From: Pandoraea sp. PE-S2T-3 | GTDB lineage: Bacteria > Pseudomonadota > Gammaproteobacteria > Burkholderiales > Burkholderiaceae | Assembly: GCF_002179965.1 (NCBI RefSeq) | Contig: NZ_NGUQ01000018.1 | Location: 372,001-436,000 of the forward strand | Length of the DNA: 64,000 nt | Direction of reading: 5' to 3' | In this document: positions 7,918 through 16,689 of the stretch, in pieces | Layout of the letters: the number at the start of each line of letters is the position of its first letter | How positions within the stretch are numbered: position 1 is the stretch's first letter | Translations under genes and position numbers: made by a program | Notes under the pieces: model-generated | Database searches by the model: none | What the model was told of the DNA's origin: nothing | Seen by the model: the letters and a program-made list of their open reading frames with translations, nothing else

Positions 7918-8505
7918 ATGCAAACTCGCCGTCAATTTGTCCGGGCTTCTGTTGTCGCAGCAGCGCTGGTTGCAGTCCTCTCGGGATGCTCGACGACAGG
8001 CAACTCGCCAGCCACACCCGAAGCCAACAATTCACGCAAGCAGTCCATCGACGCCGCAGCCGACGGCACGCTTTCACGACTGTTTTCGACGGTTTCCGGT
8101 TCGCGCGAACTGGTGGGCAAGGCACAAGGCGTGCTGGTGTTTCCCTCCGTCATTCAGGCCGGTGTGATCGTGGGGGGACAGCACGGTGACGGTGTTCTGC
8201 GCGTCGGCACGCGCACGAGCGGGTATTACAGCGTCTCGTCGGCTTCCGTAGGCGCCCAGTTGGGGATGCAATCGAAGTCGATGGTTTATCTGTTCATGAC
8301 GCAGGAAGCGCTCGACAAATTCGTCAATTCGAACGGCTGGTCGGCCGGTGCTGACGCCTCTGTGGCCATCGTCAAAGTGGGCGCCAATGGTCAGATCGAT
8401 ACGACGACGACCAGTCACCCGGTCGAAGCGTTTGTCATGACCAACAGCGGACTGATGGGTGACATTTCGCTTTCCGGGACCAAGATCAGCCGATTGGATC
8501 TGTGA
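7918..8505 (+). CDS. SYLF (Ysc84-like) domain lipoprotein
   Basis: A 195-residue exported lipoprotein. The signal peptide MQTRRQFVRASVVAAALVAV is followed by the lipobox LSGC, giving a lipidated Cys24. The N-terminus also contains a twin-arginine-like RRQFV. The body matches the SYLF/Ysc84 domain, with LVGKAQGVLVFPSVIQAG, GGQHGDGVLRV and the closing SLSGTKISRL. These domains bind lipid in eukaryotes; bacterial members are stress-linked envelope lipoproteins of unclear role. The ATG at 7918 has CGGAGAT upstream and yields a proper lipobox signal. An in-frame ATG at 7825 would bury the signal, so I prefer 7918. The composite promoter ends 114 nt upstream. Confidence 0.88.
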   Translation: MQTRRQFVRASVVAAALVAVLSGCSTTGNSPATPEANNSRKQSIDAAADGTLSRLFSTVSGSRELVGKAQGVLVFPSVIQAGVIVGGQHGDGVLRVGTRTSGYYSVSSASVGAQLGMQSKSMVYLFMTQEALDKFVNSNGWSAGADASVAIVKVGANGQIDTTTTSHPVEAFVMTNSGLMGDISLSGTKISRLDL

Positions 8506-8514
8506 GCTGACACT

Positions 8515-9333
8515 TCACCCCGGCAAGCTGACCAAAATCTCCCGCGCCTTCGCCAGTACGGGCGCATCCACCATCTTCCCGTCGAGCGCGACGGCCGCCC
8601 CGCCGCTCGCCTCGGCCGCCGCGACCACGCGCCGGGCCCATGCGATGTCGTCGTCGCGCCACGCAAACGCGGCGTGCACGGCAGCAATCTGTTTCGGATG
8701 AATGCACAGCTTGCCGCGAAAGCCGAGACGTCTCGCGCGGCGAGCTTCCTGCTCGATCACGTCCGCGTCATCAAACACCGTGGTCACGCCGTCCACCGGA
8801 GCGCCAATGCCTGCCAGCCGCGACGCCAGCGTCAGTTGCGAGCGGAAGTAGAGCAACTCGTCGCCGTCGCCTTCGATGCCGATATCGAGTTGAAAGTCGA
8901 TTGTGCCGAACATCAGCCGTTCGACTCGGGGCGACGCCGCGATGGCATCGAGCCCGCCAAACGCGCGGGCGCTCTCGATCAACGGTACGATGCGCAACGC
9001 GTCGTGAGCACCCGTGGCTGCTGCGATCAACGTGGCGGCGTCTTCCGCCTTCGGCACCACCAGACCGGCCACACGCGGCAACGCCGCGAGCGCGCGCACG
9101 TCGTCGGCGAACCAGTCGGTCGTCACCGCATTGATGCGCACATAGATGGGGATGTTCCCCGCGGCTGCCTCGCCCGCCAGCCACTCATGCACCTGCGCAC
9201 GGGCAGTGATTTTGCCGGCAAGCGGCACGGCGTCCTCGAGATCGACGATGACGGCGTCGGCGCCCGCAGCAAGCGCCTTTTCGAATCGCTCGGGACGATT
9301 GCCCGGCACAAACAACCACGAACGCAATGACAT
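8515..9333 (-). CDS. HpcH/HpaI aldolase / citrate-lyase-beta-like acyl-CoA lyase
   Basis: A 272-residue CitE-like enzyme, a TIM-barrel lyase family that cleaves CoA thioesters such as citramalyl-CoA, malyl-CoA or citryl-CoA. Typical blocks are SWLFVPGNRPERFEKA, VIVDLEDAVP (metal/CoA region), YVRINAV (substrate-binding Arg), VPLIESARA, MFGTIDFQLDIG and KLCIHPKQI. The start at 9333 is fixed by GCAAGGAGAT upstream of the ATG. It is the last gene of a three-gene operon with a CoA-transferase and a 2-hydroxycarboxylate transporter. The set would import a hydroxy-acid, activate it with CoA and split it. Citramalate or malate are the best guesses; stereospecificity cannot be read from the sequence. 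Confidence 0.88.
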   Translation of the reverse strand: MSLRSWLFVPGNRPERFEKALAAGADAVIVDLEDAVPLAGKITARAQVHEWLAGEAAAGNIPIYVRINAVTTDWFADDVRALAALPRVAGLVVPKAEDAATLIAAATGAHDALRIVPLIESARAFGGLDAIAASPRVERLMFGTIDFQLDIGIEGDGDELLYFRSQLTLASRLAGIGAPVDGVTTVFDDADVIEQEARRARRLGFRGKLCIHPKQIAAVHAAFAWRDDDIAWARRVVAAAEASGGAAVALDGKMVDAPVLAKAREILVSLPG

Positions 9334-9353
9334 GATCGGTATCTCCTTGCGCG

Positions 9354-10532
9354 TCAGACCGCGTGCCCGGCGTGCATCTCGGCGATCTGCGCGGCCGTGA
9401 GACCCAGCTCGGCGAGAATCGCGTCGGTGTGTTGCCCCAGCGCGGGAATCGGGTCCATGCGCGGCGCAAACGACGCCGGCACACCCGGCGGCAGCGGTGC
9501 TGTCACCGGACCGTTCGGCGTCTGCACTTGTGTCCAGCGACCGCGTGCCGCCAGTTGCGGGTGATTCCACACGTCGTGCATCGAATTCAGGTTGGCATTG
9601 GCAATGCCGACCGCATCAAGGCGCGCGACCAGCTGCGCCGCGCTCAACTGCATGAACACGTCATTGATGATGGCGCGCAAGACCTCGCGATTCTCAAGCC
9701 GCAGCGGGTTCGAGCGGAAACGGTCATCGTCGGTCAGTTCGGGCTTTTCGAGCACCTTCTCGCAGAAAACCTTCCACTCGCGCTCGTTCTGCAATCCGAG
9801 CATCACCGTCTTGCCGTCGCCGGCCGCGAACGGCCCGTACGGGAAGATCGTGGCGTGCGCGGCACCGGCACGCGGCGGCGGGTTCTGGTCATCGATCGCG
9901 TAATACAGCGGAAAGCCCATCCACTCGACCATGCACTCCAGCATCGATACGTCGATGCGGCAGCCGCGTCCCGTCTTCTGGCGTTGCAGCAGCGCCGACA
10001 GAATGTTCGTGTACGCGTACATCCCCGCCGCAATATCGGCGATCGAACAACCGGCTTTTGCCGAGGCCTCCGGCGAGCCCGTCACCGACAGGAAGCCCGA
10101 TTCGCTCTGGATCAGCAGGTCGTAAGCTTTTTTGTCGCGATACGGGCCATCCGGGCCGTAGCCCGAAATGCCGCACACGATGATCTGCGGATACTTCTCT
10201 GCCAGCGCCTCATAGGACAGGCCGAGCCGGTCCGCCGCGCCCGGTGCAAGGTTCTGCACCAGCACGTCGGCGTCGGCCAGCAGGCGGTGCAACACGTCCT
10301 GCGCGGCGGGCTGCTTGAGGTCGAGCGACAGACTCTCTTTCGAGCGGTTGGTCCACACGAAGTGCGACGACATGCCTTCGACGCGTGCGTCATAAGCACG
10401 GGCGAAGTCGCCGACGCCAGGGCGCTCGATCTTGATGACGCGGGCGCCGAGGTCGGCCAGTTGACGGGTGCAGAACGGCGCCGCTATGGCGTGTTCGAGC
10501 GCGATGACCTTGATGCCGTCGAGTGGCCTCAT
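9354..10532 (-). CDS. Class III (CaiB/BaiF) CoA-transferase
   Basis: A 392-residue family III CoA-transferase that moves CoA between carboxylic acids through a covalent aspartyl intermediate. The N-terminal block is PLDGIKVIALEHAIAAPFCTRQLADLGARVIKIE. The likely catalytic Asp lies in CSIADIAAGMYAYTNIL, and GRGCRIDVSMLECMVEWM follows, all typical of the family. The ATG at 10532 has GGAG nine bases upstream. It is 41 nt downstream of the transporter gene and 20 nt upstream of the lyase gene. Given that pairing, it probably activates the imported 2-hydroxy-acid (citramalate- or malate-like) with succinyl-CoA or acetyl-CoA as donor; the exact pair is inferred, not shown. Confidence 0.9.
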   Translation of the reverse strand: MRPLDGIKVIALEHAIAAPFCTRQLADLGARVIKIERPGVGDFARAYDARVEGMSSHFVWTNRSKESLSLDLKQPAAQDVLHRLLADADVLVQNLAPGAADRLGLSYEALAEKYPQIIVCGISGYGPDGPYRDKKAYDLLIQSESGFLSVTGSPEASAKAGCSIADIAAGMYAYTNILSALLQRQKTGRGCRIDVSMLECMVEWMGFPLYYAIDDQNPPPRAGAAHATIFPYGPFAAGDGKTVMLGLQNEREWKVFCEKVLEKPELTDDDRFRSNPLRLENREVLRAIINDVFMQLSAAQLVARLDAVGIANANLNSMHDVWNHPQLAARGRWTQVQTPNGPVTAPLPPGVPASFAPRMDPIPALGQHTDAILAELGLTAAQIAEMHAGHAV

Positions 10533-10572
10533 GACAACGATCTCCGGAGGAAAGTGAAAAACAGGTAGCGCG

Positions 10573-11943
10573 TCAGACGATCTTGGCGAGCACGATCAGG
10601 CTCAGCGTGATCGTGATCGCGCCGCCGATACGGGTGGCAATCTGCGCAAACGGCATCAGGCGCATGCGGTTCGCGGCGGTGAGAATCGCGACGTCGCCGG
10701 TGCCGCCGAGGCCGCTGTGCGTGCCCACGACAATCGCGGCGTCGATCGGGTGCATGTTCATGCGGCGCGCCACCACGAACGCAGTCACCATCAGCGTGGC
10801 CACGGTCGCGACAATGGTCACGAGCGTCGGCACGTTGAACGAATCGATGATCTTCTGCCACGGGGTAATAACCACGCCGATGGCGAACAGCAGCGGATAG
10901 GTGACTGCCGTCGCGAAGAATTTGTAGACCACGCCCGCGCCCCGCTCCAGACGCGGCGAGAACACGAAGAACACTTTGGCTGCGACCGCGAGCACCAGCA
11001 TCATCACCGGCCCCGGGAGGCCCAGCGTGTTCTGCGCGAGCATGCCGACGAAGTACAGACACACGGCGATCATGCCGGCGGCGGCAATGTCGGTGGCGTC
11101 GATTGGCGCGGTGGACTTGGCGGTTTCCGGCAGGTCGTCGTCCCCCGAGCGCATCAGTTGGCCGTTACCCGTCAGCGACGGATAGCGCTTGCCGATCGCA
11201 TTGAGCACGCCGGAGAACACAATCGCCGTCACGTTGCCGAGCATCACGGCCGGCAACGCTTGCGCGAGCAACTCACCCGCCGGTTGGTGCAGCACTTCGG
11301 AGTAGCCGAGCGTGAGCGGAATGACACCCTCGCCCAGACCACCGGACATGACCGGAATCACGACGAAGAACACGGTGTGGAACACGCCCATGCCGAGCAA
11401 CGTGCCCACGGCCGTCCCGACCGCACCTGCGAGCAACGATCCGGCAACCAGCGGCACGAAGATGCGCAGGAAGCCGCCGATCAGCACCTTGCGGTCCATG
11501 CTCAGAATGCTGCCGACGATGATCGCGGGAATGAACAGATACAGGAAGTTGCCGGCCTTCCAGAAGTCGACGATCGGCTTGACCACGGCAGGCGGCAGCG
11601 CGTGCGTGAAAACCAGATACGACGGCAGGAACGTGACCAGAATCACCGGGCCGCCGATGCTGCGGAAAATCGGGATGCGTTGGCCGATTTCCATGCACGT
11701 GAAACTGCACACGGCGAGCAATGCAATGATCGGCGAGAGCTCTGCCGAGAGTTTGCCGGTGGCGGCGGTCGCGATCAGCGCGAGCGCCAGCACGATATGC
11801 ACGGGTAGCGGCACGATGCCGATACGCATATCCATGAGGCGCCACCAGGCGTCGCGAAACCGATGAGCCGTGCCGGTCGGGGAAAGGCCGTCCGAGGGCG
11901 CATGCTCGGCCGTGCCAAGGGGGGTGCGTTCACGCATCTGCAT
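10573..11943 (-). CDS. 2-hydroxycarboxylate transporter family (CitS/CimH-like) symporter
   Basis: A 456-residue inner-membrane carrier of the 2-HCT family, which imports citrate, malate or related 2-hydroxy-acids with sodium or protons. The two reentrant-loop signatures are visible as MSGGLGEGVIPL in the first half and GTHSGLGGTGDVAIL near the C-terminus. About eleven hydrophobic segments surround them. The first 35 residues are hydrophilic and cytoplasmic. It is the first gene of the operon and is divergent from a LysR gene. A perfect palindrome (12029-12045) lies about 86 nt upstream, the expected place for the regulator to bind. The substrate may be inferred from the following CoA-transferase and lyase. 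Confidence 0.9.
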   Translation of the reverse strand: MQMRERTPLGTAEHAPSDGLSPTGTAHRFRDAWWRLMDMRIGIVPLPVHIVLALALIATAATGKLSAELSPIIALLAVCSFTCMEIGQRIPIFRSIGGPVILVTFLPSYLVFTHALPPAVVKPIVDFWKAGNFLYLFIPAIIVGSILSMDRKVLIGGFLRIFVPLVAGSLLAGAVGTAVGTLLGMGVFHTVFFVVIPVMSGGLGEGVIPLTLGYSEVLHQPAGELLAQALPAVMLGNVTAIVFSGVLNAIGKRYPSLTGNGQLMRSGDDDLPETAKSTAPIDATDIAAAGMIAVCLYFVGMLAQNTLGLPGPVMMLVLAVAAKVFFVFSPRLERGAGVVYKFFATAVTYPLLFAIGVVITPWQKIIDSFNVPTLVTIVATVATLMVTAFVVARRMNMHPIDAAIVVGTHSGLGGTGDVAILTAANRMRLMPFAQIATRIGGAITITLSLIVLAKIV

Positions 11944-12028
11944 TTGTTCTGTCTCCGATTTATGCGTTTTCCTGCCGCACTATAGGCGCGCGAAAAGCCG
12001 GAGAGGAAATACTGAATTCGGATACGGG

Positions 12029-12045
12029 CATAGGTTCAACCTATG
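12029..12045. promoter_or_regulatory. Putative LysR operator (CATAGGTTCAACCTATG)
   Basis: A perfect 8-1-8 palindrome between the divergent transporter and LysR genes. TAGGTTCAACCTA fits the T-N11-A LysR box. It is 82 nt from the LysR start and 84 nt from the transporter start. A nearly identical core occurs at 29997-30013 beside a different LysR gene. Confidence 0.65.
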
Positions 12046-12126
12046 GCCAAACGCCAAAATGGTTCTCGCGAACTAAGAATTTCGACTTCGATCGCCATTT
12101 CATCGGAACGCATATAGGGGTACGCT

Positions 12127-13152
12127 ATGACCCACTCCCCCTACTCCTTGCCCCCAAAGCTCATGGATGTCCGGCAACTGCGCAACTTCGTGGCCATCGT
12201 CGATAGCGGCAGCCTCTCGAAGGCGGCCGAACGGCTGCTGATCGCTCAACCGTCGCTGAGTCAGCAGTTGCGCACGCTCGAAGAGGAATTGCAGACGCAG
12301 TTGCTGATTCGCAGCGCGCAAGGCGTCGTGCCGACCGATGCGGGCAAGACGCTGTATCGCCATGCACGCGTCGTTCTGCGGCAGATGGAGCAGATTCGCG
12401 AAGAGGTTCGCGAGGGGGGCGGCAGCGAAGCGGGGCCGGTGGCGGTGGGCTTCCCGACGACGATTGCCGCGATTCTCGCGGTGCCGTTGTTCCAACGCGT
12501 GCGCACGCAATATCCCGGCATTCGTTTGCAGATTTTCGAGAGCATGAGCGGCTACATCAGCGAGTTGCTCGCCAATGGCCGGCTGGATCTCGCGATGCTG
12601 TTTCGCGATTCGGAAACGCGCGGCATCTCGGTCATGCCGTTGTTCGACGAGGAACTGTATGTGATGGGCGGACATCTGGTCTGCCCGGAGACAGACGCTG
12701 ACACAGACACCGCCCCCGGTGCCCGCGAACATAGCAACGATGTCGCGAGCGGCACCTGTGAACTGGCGCGGCTGGCGAATGTGCCTCTGGTAGTCCCGAG
12801 CGCGTCGAACGGCTTGCGTCTGCTCATCGAGCGCAGCTTCTCGCAGGCCAACGTCGAGTTGAACATCGTTGCCGACATCGATTCGCTGCCCACGCTGATC
12901 GATATCGCGCGCGCCGGCGACGCGTGTGCGATCTTGCCTGCGTCGGCACTCGCCCCACGCGACCCCGCGCTAAGGCCGAAGGCGCTGCGCATTGTGTCGC
13001 CGCAGATGGTACGACCGGCCAGCGTGTGCTGGTCGAACTCGCTGCCGGTAGGCTCAGCCACGCTGGCCGTGCGGCAATGCATTGCCGACCTGATCCGGGA
13101 ATTACAAGCCGACGGTCATTGGACAGGGATTACCCTGCGTGCACCGGCGTAA
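12127..13152 (+). CDS. LysR-type transcriptional regulator (divergent to hydroxy-acid operon)
   Basis: A 341-residue LysR regulator. The winged-helix domain covers about residues 13-72 (MDVRQLRNFVAIVDSGSL, AQPSLSQQLRTLEEEL) and is followed by the two-lobed effector-binding domain. An insertion rich in Asp, Thr and Ala around residues 190-215 is longer than in most family members. Its N-terminal half recalls the Nac/Cbl-like group. AGGGG lies nine bases before the ATG at 12127; the internal ATG at 12163 is an alternative. Its divergent position indicates control of the transporter/CoA-transferase/lyase operon, with the metabolite as likely co-inducer. Confidence 0.9.
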   Translation: MTHSPYSLPPKLMDVRQLRNFVAIVDSGSLSKAAERLLIAQPSLSQQLRTLEEELQTQLLIRSAQGVVPTDAGKTLYRHARVVLRQMEQIREEVREGGGSEAGPVAVGFPTTIAAILAVPLFQRVRTQYPGIRLQIFESMSGYISELLANGRLDLAMLFRDSETRGISVMPLFDEELYVMGGHLVCPETDADTDTAPGAREHSNDVASGTCELARLANVPLVVPSASNGLRLLIERSFSQANVELNIVADIDSLPTLIDIARAGDACAILPASALAPRDPALRPKALRIVSPQMVRPASVCWSNSLPVGSATLAVRQCIADLIRELQADGHWTGITLRAPA

Positions 13153-13227
13153 CTTCGTCGGTTACCGAACGGACCGGCAGCGATATTGCGGGCATCGTGG
13201 GTCTGTAAAGTCACACGGAGCCCCGTC

Positions 13228-13719
13228 ATGGAACAACCGTCATCCCCCGATTCACCGAATACCACCCGTTGGATTGCCACGACTACGTGTCTCACGCTCG
13301 CGATGGCTACCCCCTTCGCACAAGCGGCCCCGATGCAAGCGGGCGCGGGCACACCGGGACAGCCGCACCTCATGAACATGGCCGCGCGCTCACGTATCGA
13401 AACTCGTATTGCCGATCTCCACACGAAGTTGCATATCACGCGCACTCAGGAAGGTCCGTGGAAGGAGTTTGCAGACGTCATGCGTGCCAACGCAGACGCC
13501 ATGACGACGCTGGCGCAATCGAGAAAGGACAATCAGAACCGGATGACTGCGCTCGACGACATGAAGTCGTACCGCGATCTCGCGCAGATGCATGCCGACG
13601 GGGTCACCAAACTAGTGCCGCCGTTCGAGGCGCTGTACAACAGCATGACCGACGCGCAGAAGGCGAATGCGGACGCCGTCTTCAGATCCGCAGAACATCA
13701 CGCATCGCCGGCGAAATGA
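13228..13719 (+). CDS. Periplasmic Spy/LTXXQ-like protein
   Basis: A 163-residue exported protein. The hydrophobic signal region WIATTTCLTLAMATPFAQA ends at an AQA cut. The mature protein is mostly helical and charged, with ARSRIETRIADLHTKLHIT, PWKEFADVMRANADAM and PFEALYNSMTDAQKANAD. This is the pattern of the Spy/CpxP/LTXXQ family of ATP-independent periplasmic chaperones or metal/stress sensors, although the classic LTxxQ is degenerate (LHITRTQ; MTDAQ). The ATG at 13228 has CGGAG upstream; the longer frame from 13186 would add 14 residues with no signal character. A strong hairpin follows the stop, so it is probably monocistronic. Confidence 0.75.
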   Translation: MEQPSSPDSPNTTRWIATTTCLTLAMATPFAQAAPMQAGAGTPGQPHLMNMAARSRIETRIADLHTKLHITRTQEGPWKEFADVMRANADAMTTLAQSRKDNQNRMTALDDMKSYRDLAQMHADGVTKLVPPFEALYNSMTDAQKANADAVFRSAEHHASPAK

Positions 13720-13727
13720 CATGCCAA

Positions 13728-13751
13728 CGCACGGGCATGACTCCCCGTGCG
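13728..13751 (+). terminator. Hairpin after the Spy-like gene
   Basis: CGCACGGG (13728-13735) pairs perfectly with CCCGTGCG (13744-13751) across an 8-nt loop, nine bases after the stop codon. No T-run follows, so it is a candidate factor-assisted or weak intrinsic terminator. It also separates this gene from the convergent small genes. Confidence 0.5.
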
Positions 13752-13780
13752 GGTGGACAACCTGCTTGAGCCTGCGAACG

Positions 13781-13846
13781 TCAGATGAATTGCGCTGATA
13801 CGGTAATCAGCATGAGTGTGATGAACAACAGCGTTTCGTAAGACAT
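13781..13846 (-). CDS. Candidate 21-residue hydrophobic small protein
   Basis: A very short frame encoding 21 residues, MSYETLLF followed by a run of Ile, Leu, Val and Met, and ending AQFI. It has the size and character of a single-pass membrane micropeptide. A GGCGAGG sequence sits five to six bases before the ATG at 13846, a credible ribosome binding site. It lies 43 nt downstream of the 90-residue hydrophilic gene on the same strand, so they may be one transcript. There is no homology evidence; the case rests on the binding site and the coherent hydrophobic composition. Confidence 0.4.
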   Translation of the reverse strand: MSYETLLFITLMLITVSAQFI

Positions 13847-13889
13847 GACGACCTCGCCGAACGATACCTGCAAAGGCAACCGTTCGTTG

Positions 13890-14162
13890 TCAGTGCTTAC
13901 GGTTTTGCTTGTGATGATCCTGTGAGCGCGTCTTGCCGTCGTCGACATGTGCCGCCTGATCGCCAGCGGCGTCCAGAGGCGGTGTGTCGTGGGCATGCAC
14001 GGGCGGCGTCGCGGGTGACTTCCCGGCGAGTTTCGAATGGGTAATTTCCGGGGGATGTTGATTCGACCACATCTTTTCGGGGAACTTGTTCTTTTGCCCG
14101 GGAGGCGCAAGCATTCGCTTGTCCCTTTTCTGCCCGGTGCGTTGTTTGCCTGATTTGTCCAT
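13890..14162 (-). CDS. Small hydrophilic hypothetical protein
   Basis: A 90-residue, strongly hydrophilic protein rich in Lys, Gln, His, Pro and Asp, with no hydrophobic core or signal peptide, so it is probably disordered. It starts MDKSGKQRTGQKRDKRM and ends HHKQNRKH. The ATG at 14162 has GGAGAG six bases upstream, which supports real translation; an in-frame ATG at 14198 has no such site. I recognise no family. It lies between the Spy-like chaperone and the large MscS-type channel, and its close partner downstream is the 21-residue hydrophobic frame. Confidence 0.55.
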   Translation of the reverse strand: MDKSGKQRTGQKRDKRMLAPPGQKNKFPEKMWSNQHPPEITHSKLAGKSPATPPVHAHDTPPLDAAGDQAAHVDDGKTRSQDHHKQNRKH

Positions 14163-14316
14163 AGTGCTCTCCAGCGTGACGGCCACCGAGATCGACAACC
14201 GTTGATGTCGTCGATACTGACCGGCTTGGCAGGCGGCGTCTGTACGCCACCGTGCGCTAAGCGTCGAACTATTTGGCAGAAGTCGTGGTCATGTTAAGTT
14301 GTGCCCATCGCCCCCT

Positions 14317-16689
14317 ATGACGGGCTTGCGCTTCGGCGTGCCCCGTTCTGTCAAACCAATGCGACACGTCTTTTTCGGCTGGCTGCTTACTTTCTTCGTC
14401 ACGGCTGCACATGCGGCCACGCCTGTCACACCTGCAAGCGCGCCCGCGGCGCTCCAGCCAGCATCGGCAGCGCAGGCCAACACGGCACCCGCGCTGACCC
14501 CGCAACAGGCCCAACAGGCGCTCTCCGTGCTGGAGAATCCGCAAGATCGTGCGCGAGTGGAAACGACGCTGCGGGCCATTGCCGCCGTCGGCGCCTTGAG
14601 CGCACCGCCCGCAGTGGCGAGCGCCCCCGCCGCTGCATCGTCTTCGGCGGCAGCACCAGCCACCGCTGCGCCAATCGCCTTGCAGTCGAATGGACTGGCG
14701 TCGATGCTGGTGCATCAAGGGTCTCGCTGGGCGACGCAAATCGGCGCCGGCTTGCGTGAGTCGCTGCACTCGCTGCTCGACGTCGGTTCCGTCAACGGCT
14801 GGTGGCGCGACACCGTGGGTCATGCCGACGCGCGTGCCGACCTGCTGCATGCGGTGCTGATCATTCTCGCGGTGCTGATGCCCGCGTTCGCGATCGAATG
14901 GGTCGCAAGGCGGCTGTTACGCCGTTTGCTGAACGAACTCGCTGCACGCCACGATTCCGCGACACCATCGGACACATCATCTGCGACCGAGAGCCCGGAG
15001 TCACGAGGCCAAGGCCACGCGCAGCAACACAAGAACCTGCTGGGGCGCATGCCGCGCGCGTTCGTCACGCTGGTGCTACGCCTGTTACCCCTGCTCGTCT
15101 TCGCGGGCGTTGCCAGCCTGATGATGTCGTTGCTCGTCGTCGACGGTACGCCGGTGGAAGCAGCGCTCGGTTCGCTCATCGATATCTATGTGATCTGCCG
15201 GCTGATCACGCTCGTCAGCCGGTTGTTCTTCCAGCCCGACGCGCCGCAACTCCGGCTGCTGCACATGGGCGACACCGGGGCCGCGTTCGCCCAACGCTGG
15301 ATCATGCGTATCGCGTTGGTTGTCGGTGTCTGCACGGCCTTGGTGGAAATCGCCGCCAACTTCGGTCTCAGCGATGCGGGCCATGTGGCGTTGCTCAAGA
15401 CCGTCGCCCTGATCGGCCACCTGCTCGTGTCAGTGCTCATCATTCAATGCGCGCGCCCCGTCGCGACACGCATCCGAACCTATTGCGCGAAGCATCCGTC
15501 ACTCGCCATGGTCGGTGGCACGCTGGCGAGCGCATGGGCACCCGCATCGATCTTCGTCGTGATGGCGCTTTGGTTCATCTGGGCGCTCGATGTGCACAAC
15601 GGCTATCGCGTGTTGATTACGCTGGGCGGACGCACGCTTGCCGTCATCATCGGCATGCGCCTGCTGTCCATCGTCCTGTTCGGCGCACTCTCCCGCGCGT
15701 TCGAGCGGCGCGACGAAGACCGCACGCTCGTCCACCGCCACGCCTACCGTTATTACCCGCTGGTCCGGGGCGTCATCTCGGTCATCGTCGGCATCATCAG
15801 TGTGGCGCTGTTGTTGCAGGTGTGGGGCGTGCCGGTCTGGCAGACCTTTGAATCGAGCACCATCGGCCATCGTCTGGCCTCGGCCCTGATCACCATCGCG
15901 GTGGCCGCCGCCATCGCACTCGTCGTGTGGGAAGCCGCGAACATCGCCATCGAGCGGCGTCTTCAGCAATGGACACACCAGGGCGACGTGATGCGCGCCG
16001 CCCGCCTGCGCACGTTGTTGCCGATGCTGCGCGCGTTGCTCTTCTCGTGCATTGCGCTCGTGGTCATCCTCACAGGCATGAGCGAAATCGGTGTGAACAT
16101 CGGCCCCCTGCTCGCCGGTGCCAGCATCTTCGGCGTCGCGCTCGGCTTCGGCTCGCAGAAGCTGGTGCAGGACTTCATCACCGGCATCTTCCTGCTGATG
16201 GAGAACGCATTGCAAGTCGGCGACTGGGTCACCCTCGCGGGCGTCTCGGGCACCGTGGAATACCTGTCGATCCGCACGGTCCGGTTGCGCGCGAGCGACG
16301 GTTCGCTGTACACCGTACCGTTCAGTTCGGTGACCACCGTCAACAATACGAATCGCGGGCTGGGCAACGCAGCGGTGAAAGTTAGCATTGCCTACGGAGA
16401 AGACATCGACCGTGCGGTCGCCACGCTCAAGGAAATTGGTGCTGCACTGCGAGAGGATCCCGCGTACCGCGACGGCATCAAGTCGGACTTCAGCTACTGG
16501 GGTGTCGATCAGGTCGATGGCGCGGCCATCGCGCTCAGCGGACAAATGCAGTGCACCGACACAACGCGCTGGGGCGTGCAACGCGAATTCAACCGTCGCA
16601 TTGCCGAGCGCTTCCGCGAGCAAGGCATCCGTATCGCCAACCCGCAGCGCAGCATGGTGGCGTTCGAGGACGGTGCGCCGCATCAGTAA
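14317..16689 (+). CDS. Large MscS-family mechanosensitive channel (YbiO/MscM-like architecture)
   Basis: A membrane protein of about 790 residues. A signal-type segment (FFGWLLTFFVTAAHA) is followed by an Ala/Pro-rich periplasmic region and then around ten membrane helices. The C-terminal MscS core contains IGPLLAGASIFGVALGFGSQKLVQDFITG (pore-lining helix), QVGDWVTLAGVSGTVEYLSIRTVRLR and LYTVPFSSVTTVNN. Long multi-helix members like this include YbiO and related channels. The start is uncertain: ATGs at 14317 and 14359 both precede the signal segment and neither has a clear ribosome binding site. It is a second channel of this family in the window. No composite promoter is found upstream. Confidence 0.88.
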   Translation: MTGLRFGVPRSVKPMRHVFFGWLLTFFVTAAHAATPVTPASAPAALQPASAAQANTAPALTPQQAQQALSVLENPQDRARVETTLRAIAAVGALSAPPAVASAPAAASSSAAAPATAAPIALQSNGLASMLVHQGSRWATQIGAGLRESLHSLLDVGSVNGWWRDTVGHADARADLLHAVLIILAVLMPAFAIEWVARRLLRRLLNELAARHDSATPSDTSSATESPESRGQGHAQQHKNLLGRMPRAFVTLVLRLLPLLVFAGVASLMMSLLVVDGTPVEAALGSLIDIYVICRLITLVSRLFFQPDAPQLRLLHMGDTGAAFAQRWIMRIALVVGVCTALVEIAANFGLSDAGHVALLKTVALIGHLLVSVLIIQCARPVATRIRTYCAKHPSLAMVGGTLASAWAPASIFVVMALWFIWALDVHNGYRVLITLGGRTLAVIIGMRLLSIVLFGALSRAFERRDEDRTLVHRHAYRYYPLVRGVISVIVGIISVALLLQVWGVPVWQTFESSTIGHRLASALITIAVAAAIALVVWEAANIAIERRLQQWTHQGDVMRAARLRTLLPMLRALLFSCIALVVILTGMSEIGVNIGPLLAGASIFGVALGFGSQKLVQDFITGIFLLMENALQVGDWVTLAGVSGTVEYLSIRTVRLRASDGSLYTVPFSSVTTVNNTNRGLGNAAVKVSIAYGEDIDRAVATLKEIGAALREDPAYRDGIKSDFSYWGVDQVDGAAIALSGQMQCTDTTRWGVQREFNRRIAERFREQGIRIANPQRSMVAFEDGAPHQ

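Noticed and set aside
10717-11808. A 363-residue plus-strand frame opposite the 2-HCT transporter gene
   Set aside because: Same pattern: charged, low-information translation antisense to a well-recognised membrane protein.
15499-16683. A 394-residue minus-strand frame opposite the large MscS-type gene
   Set aside because: Antisense shadow of a conserved channel gene; composition is dominated by His, Asp and Arg.
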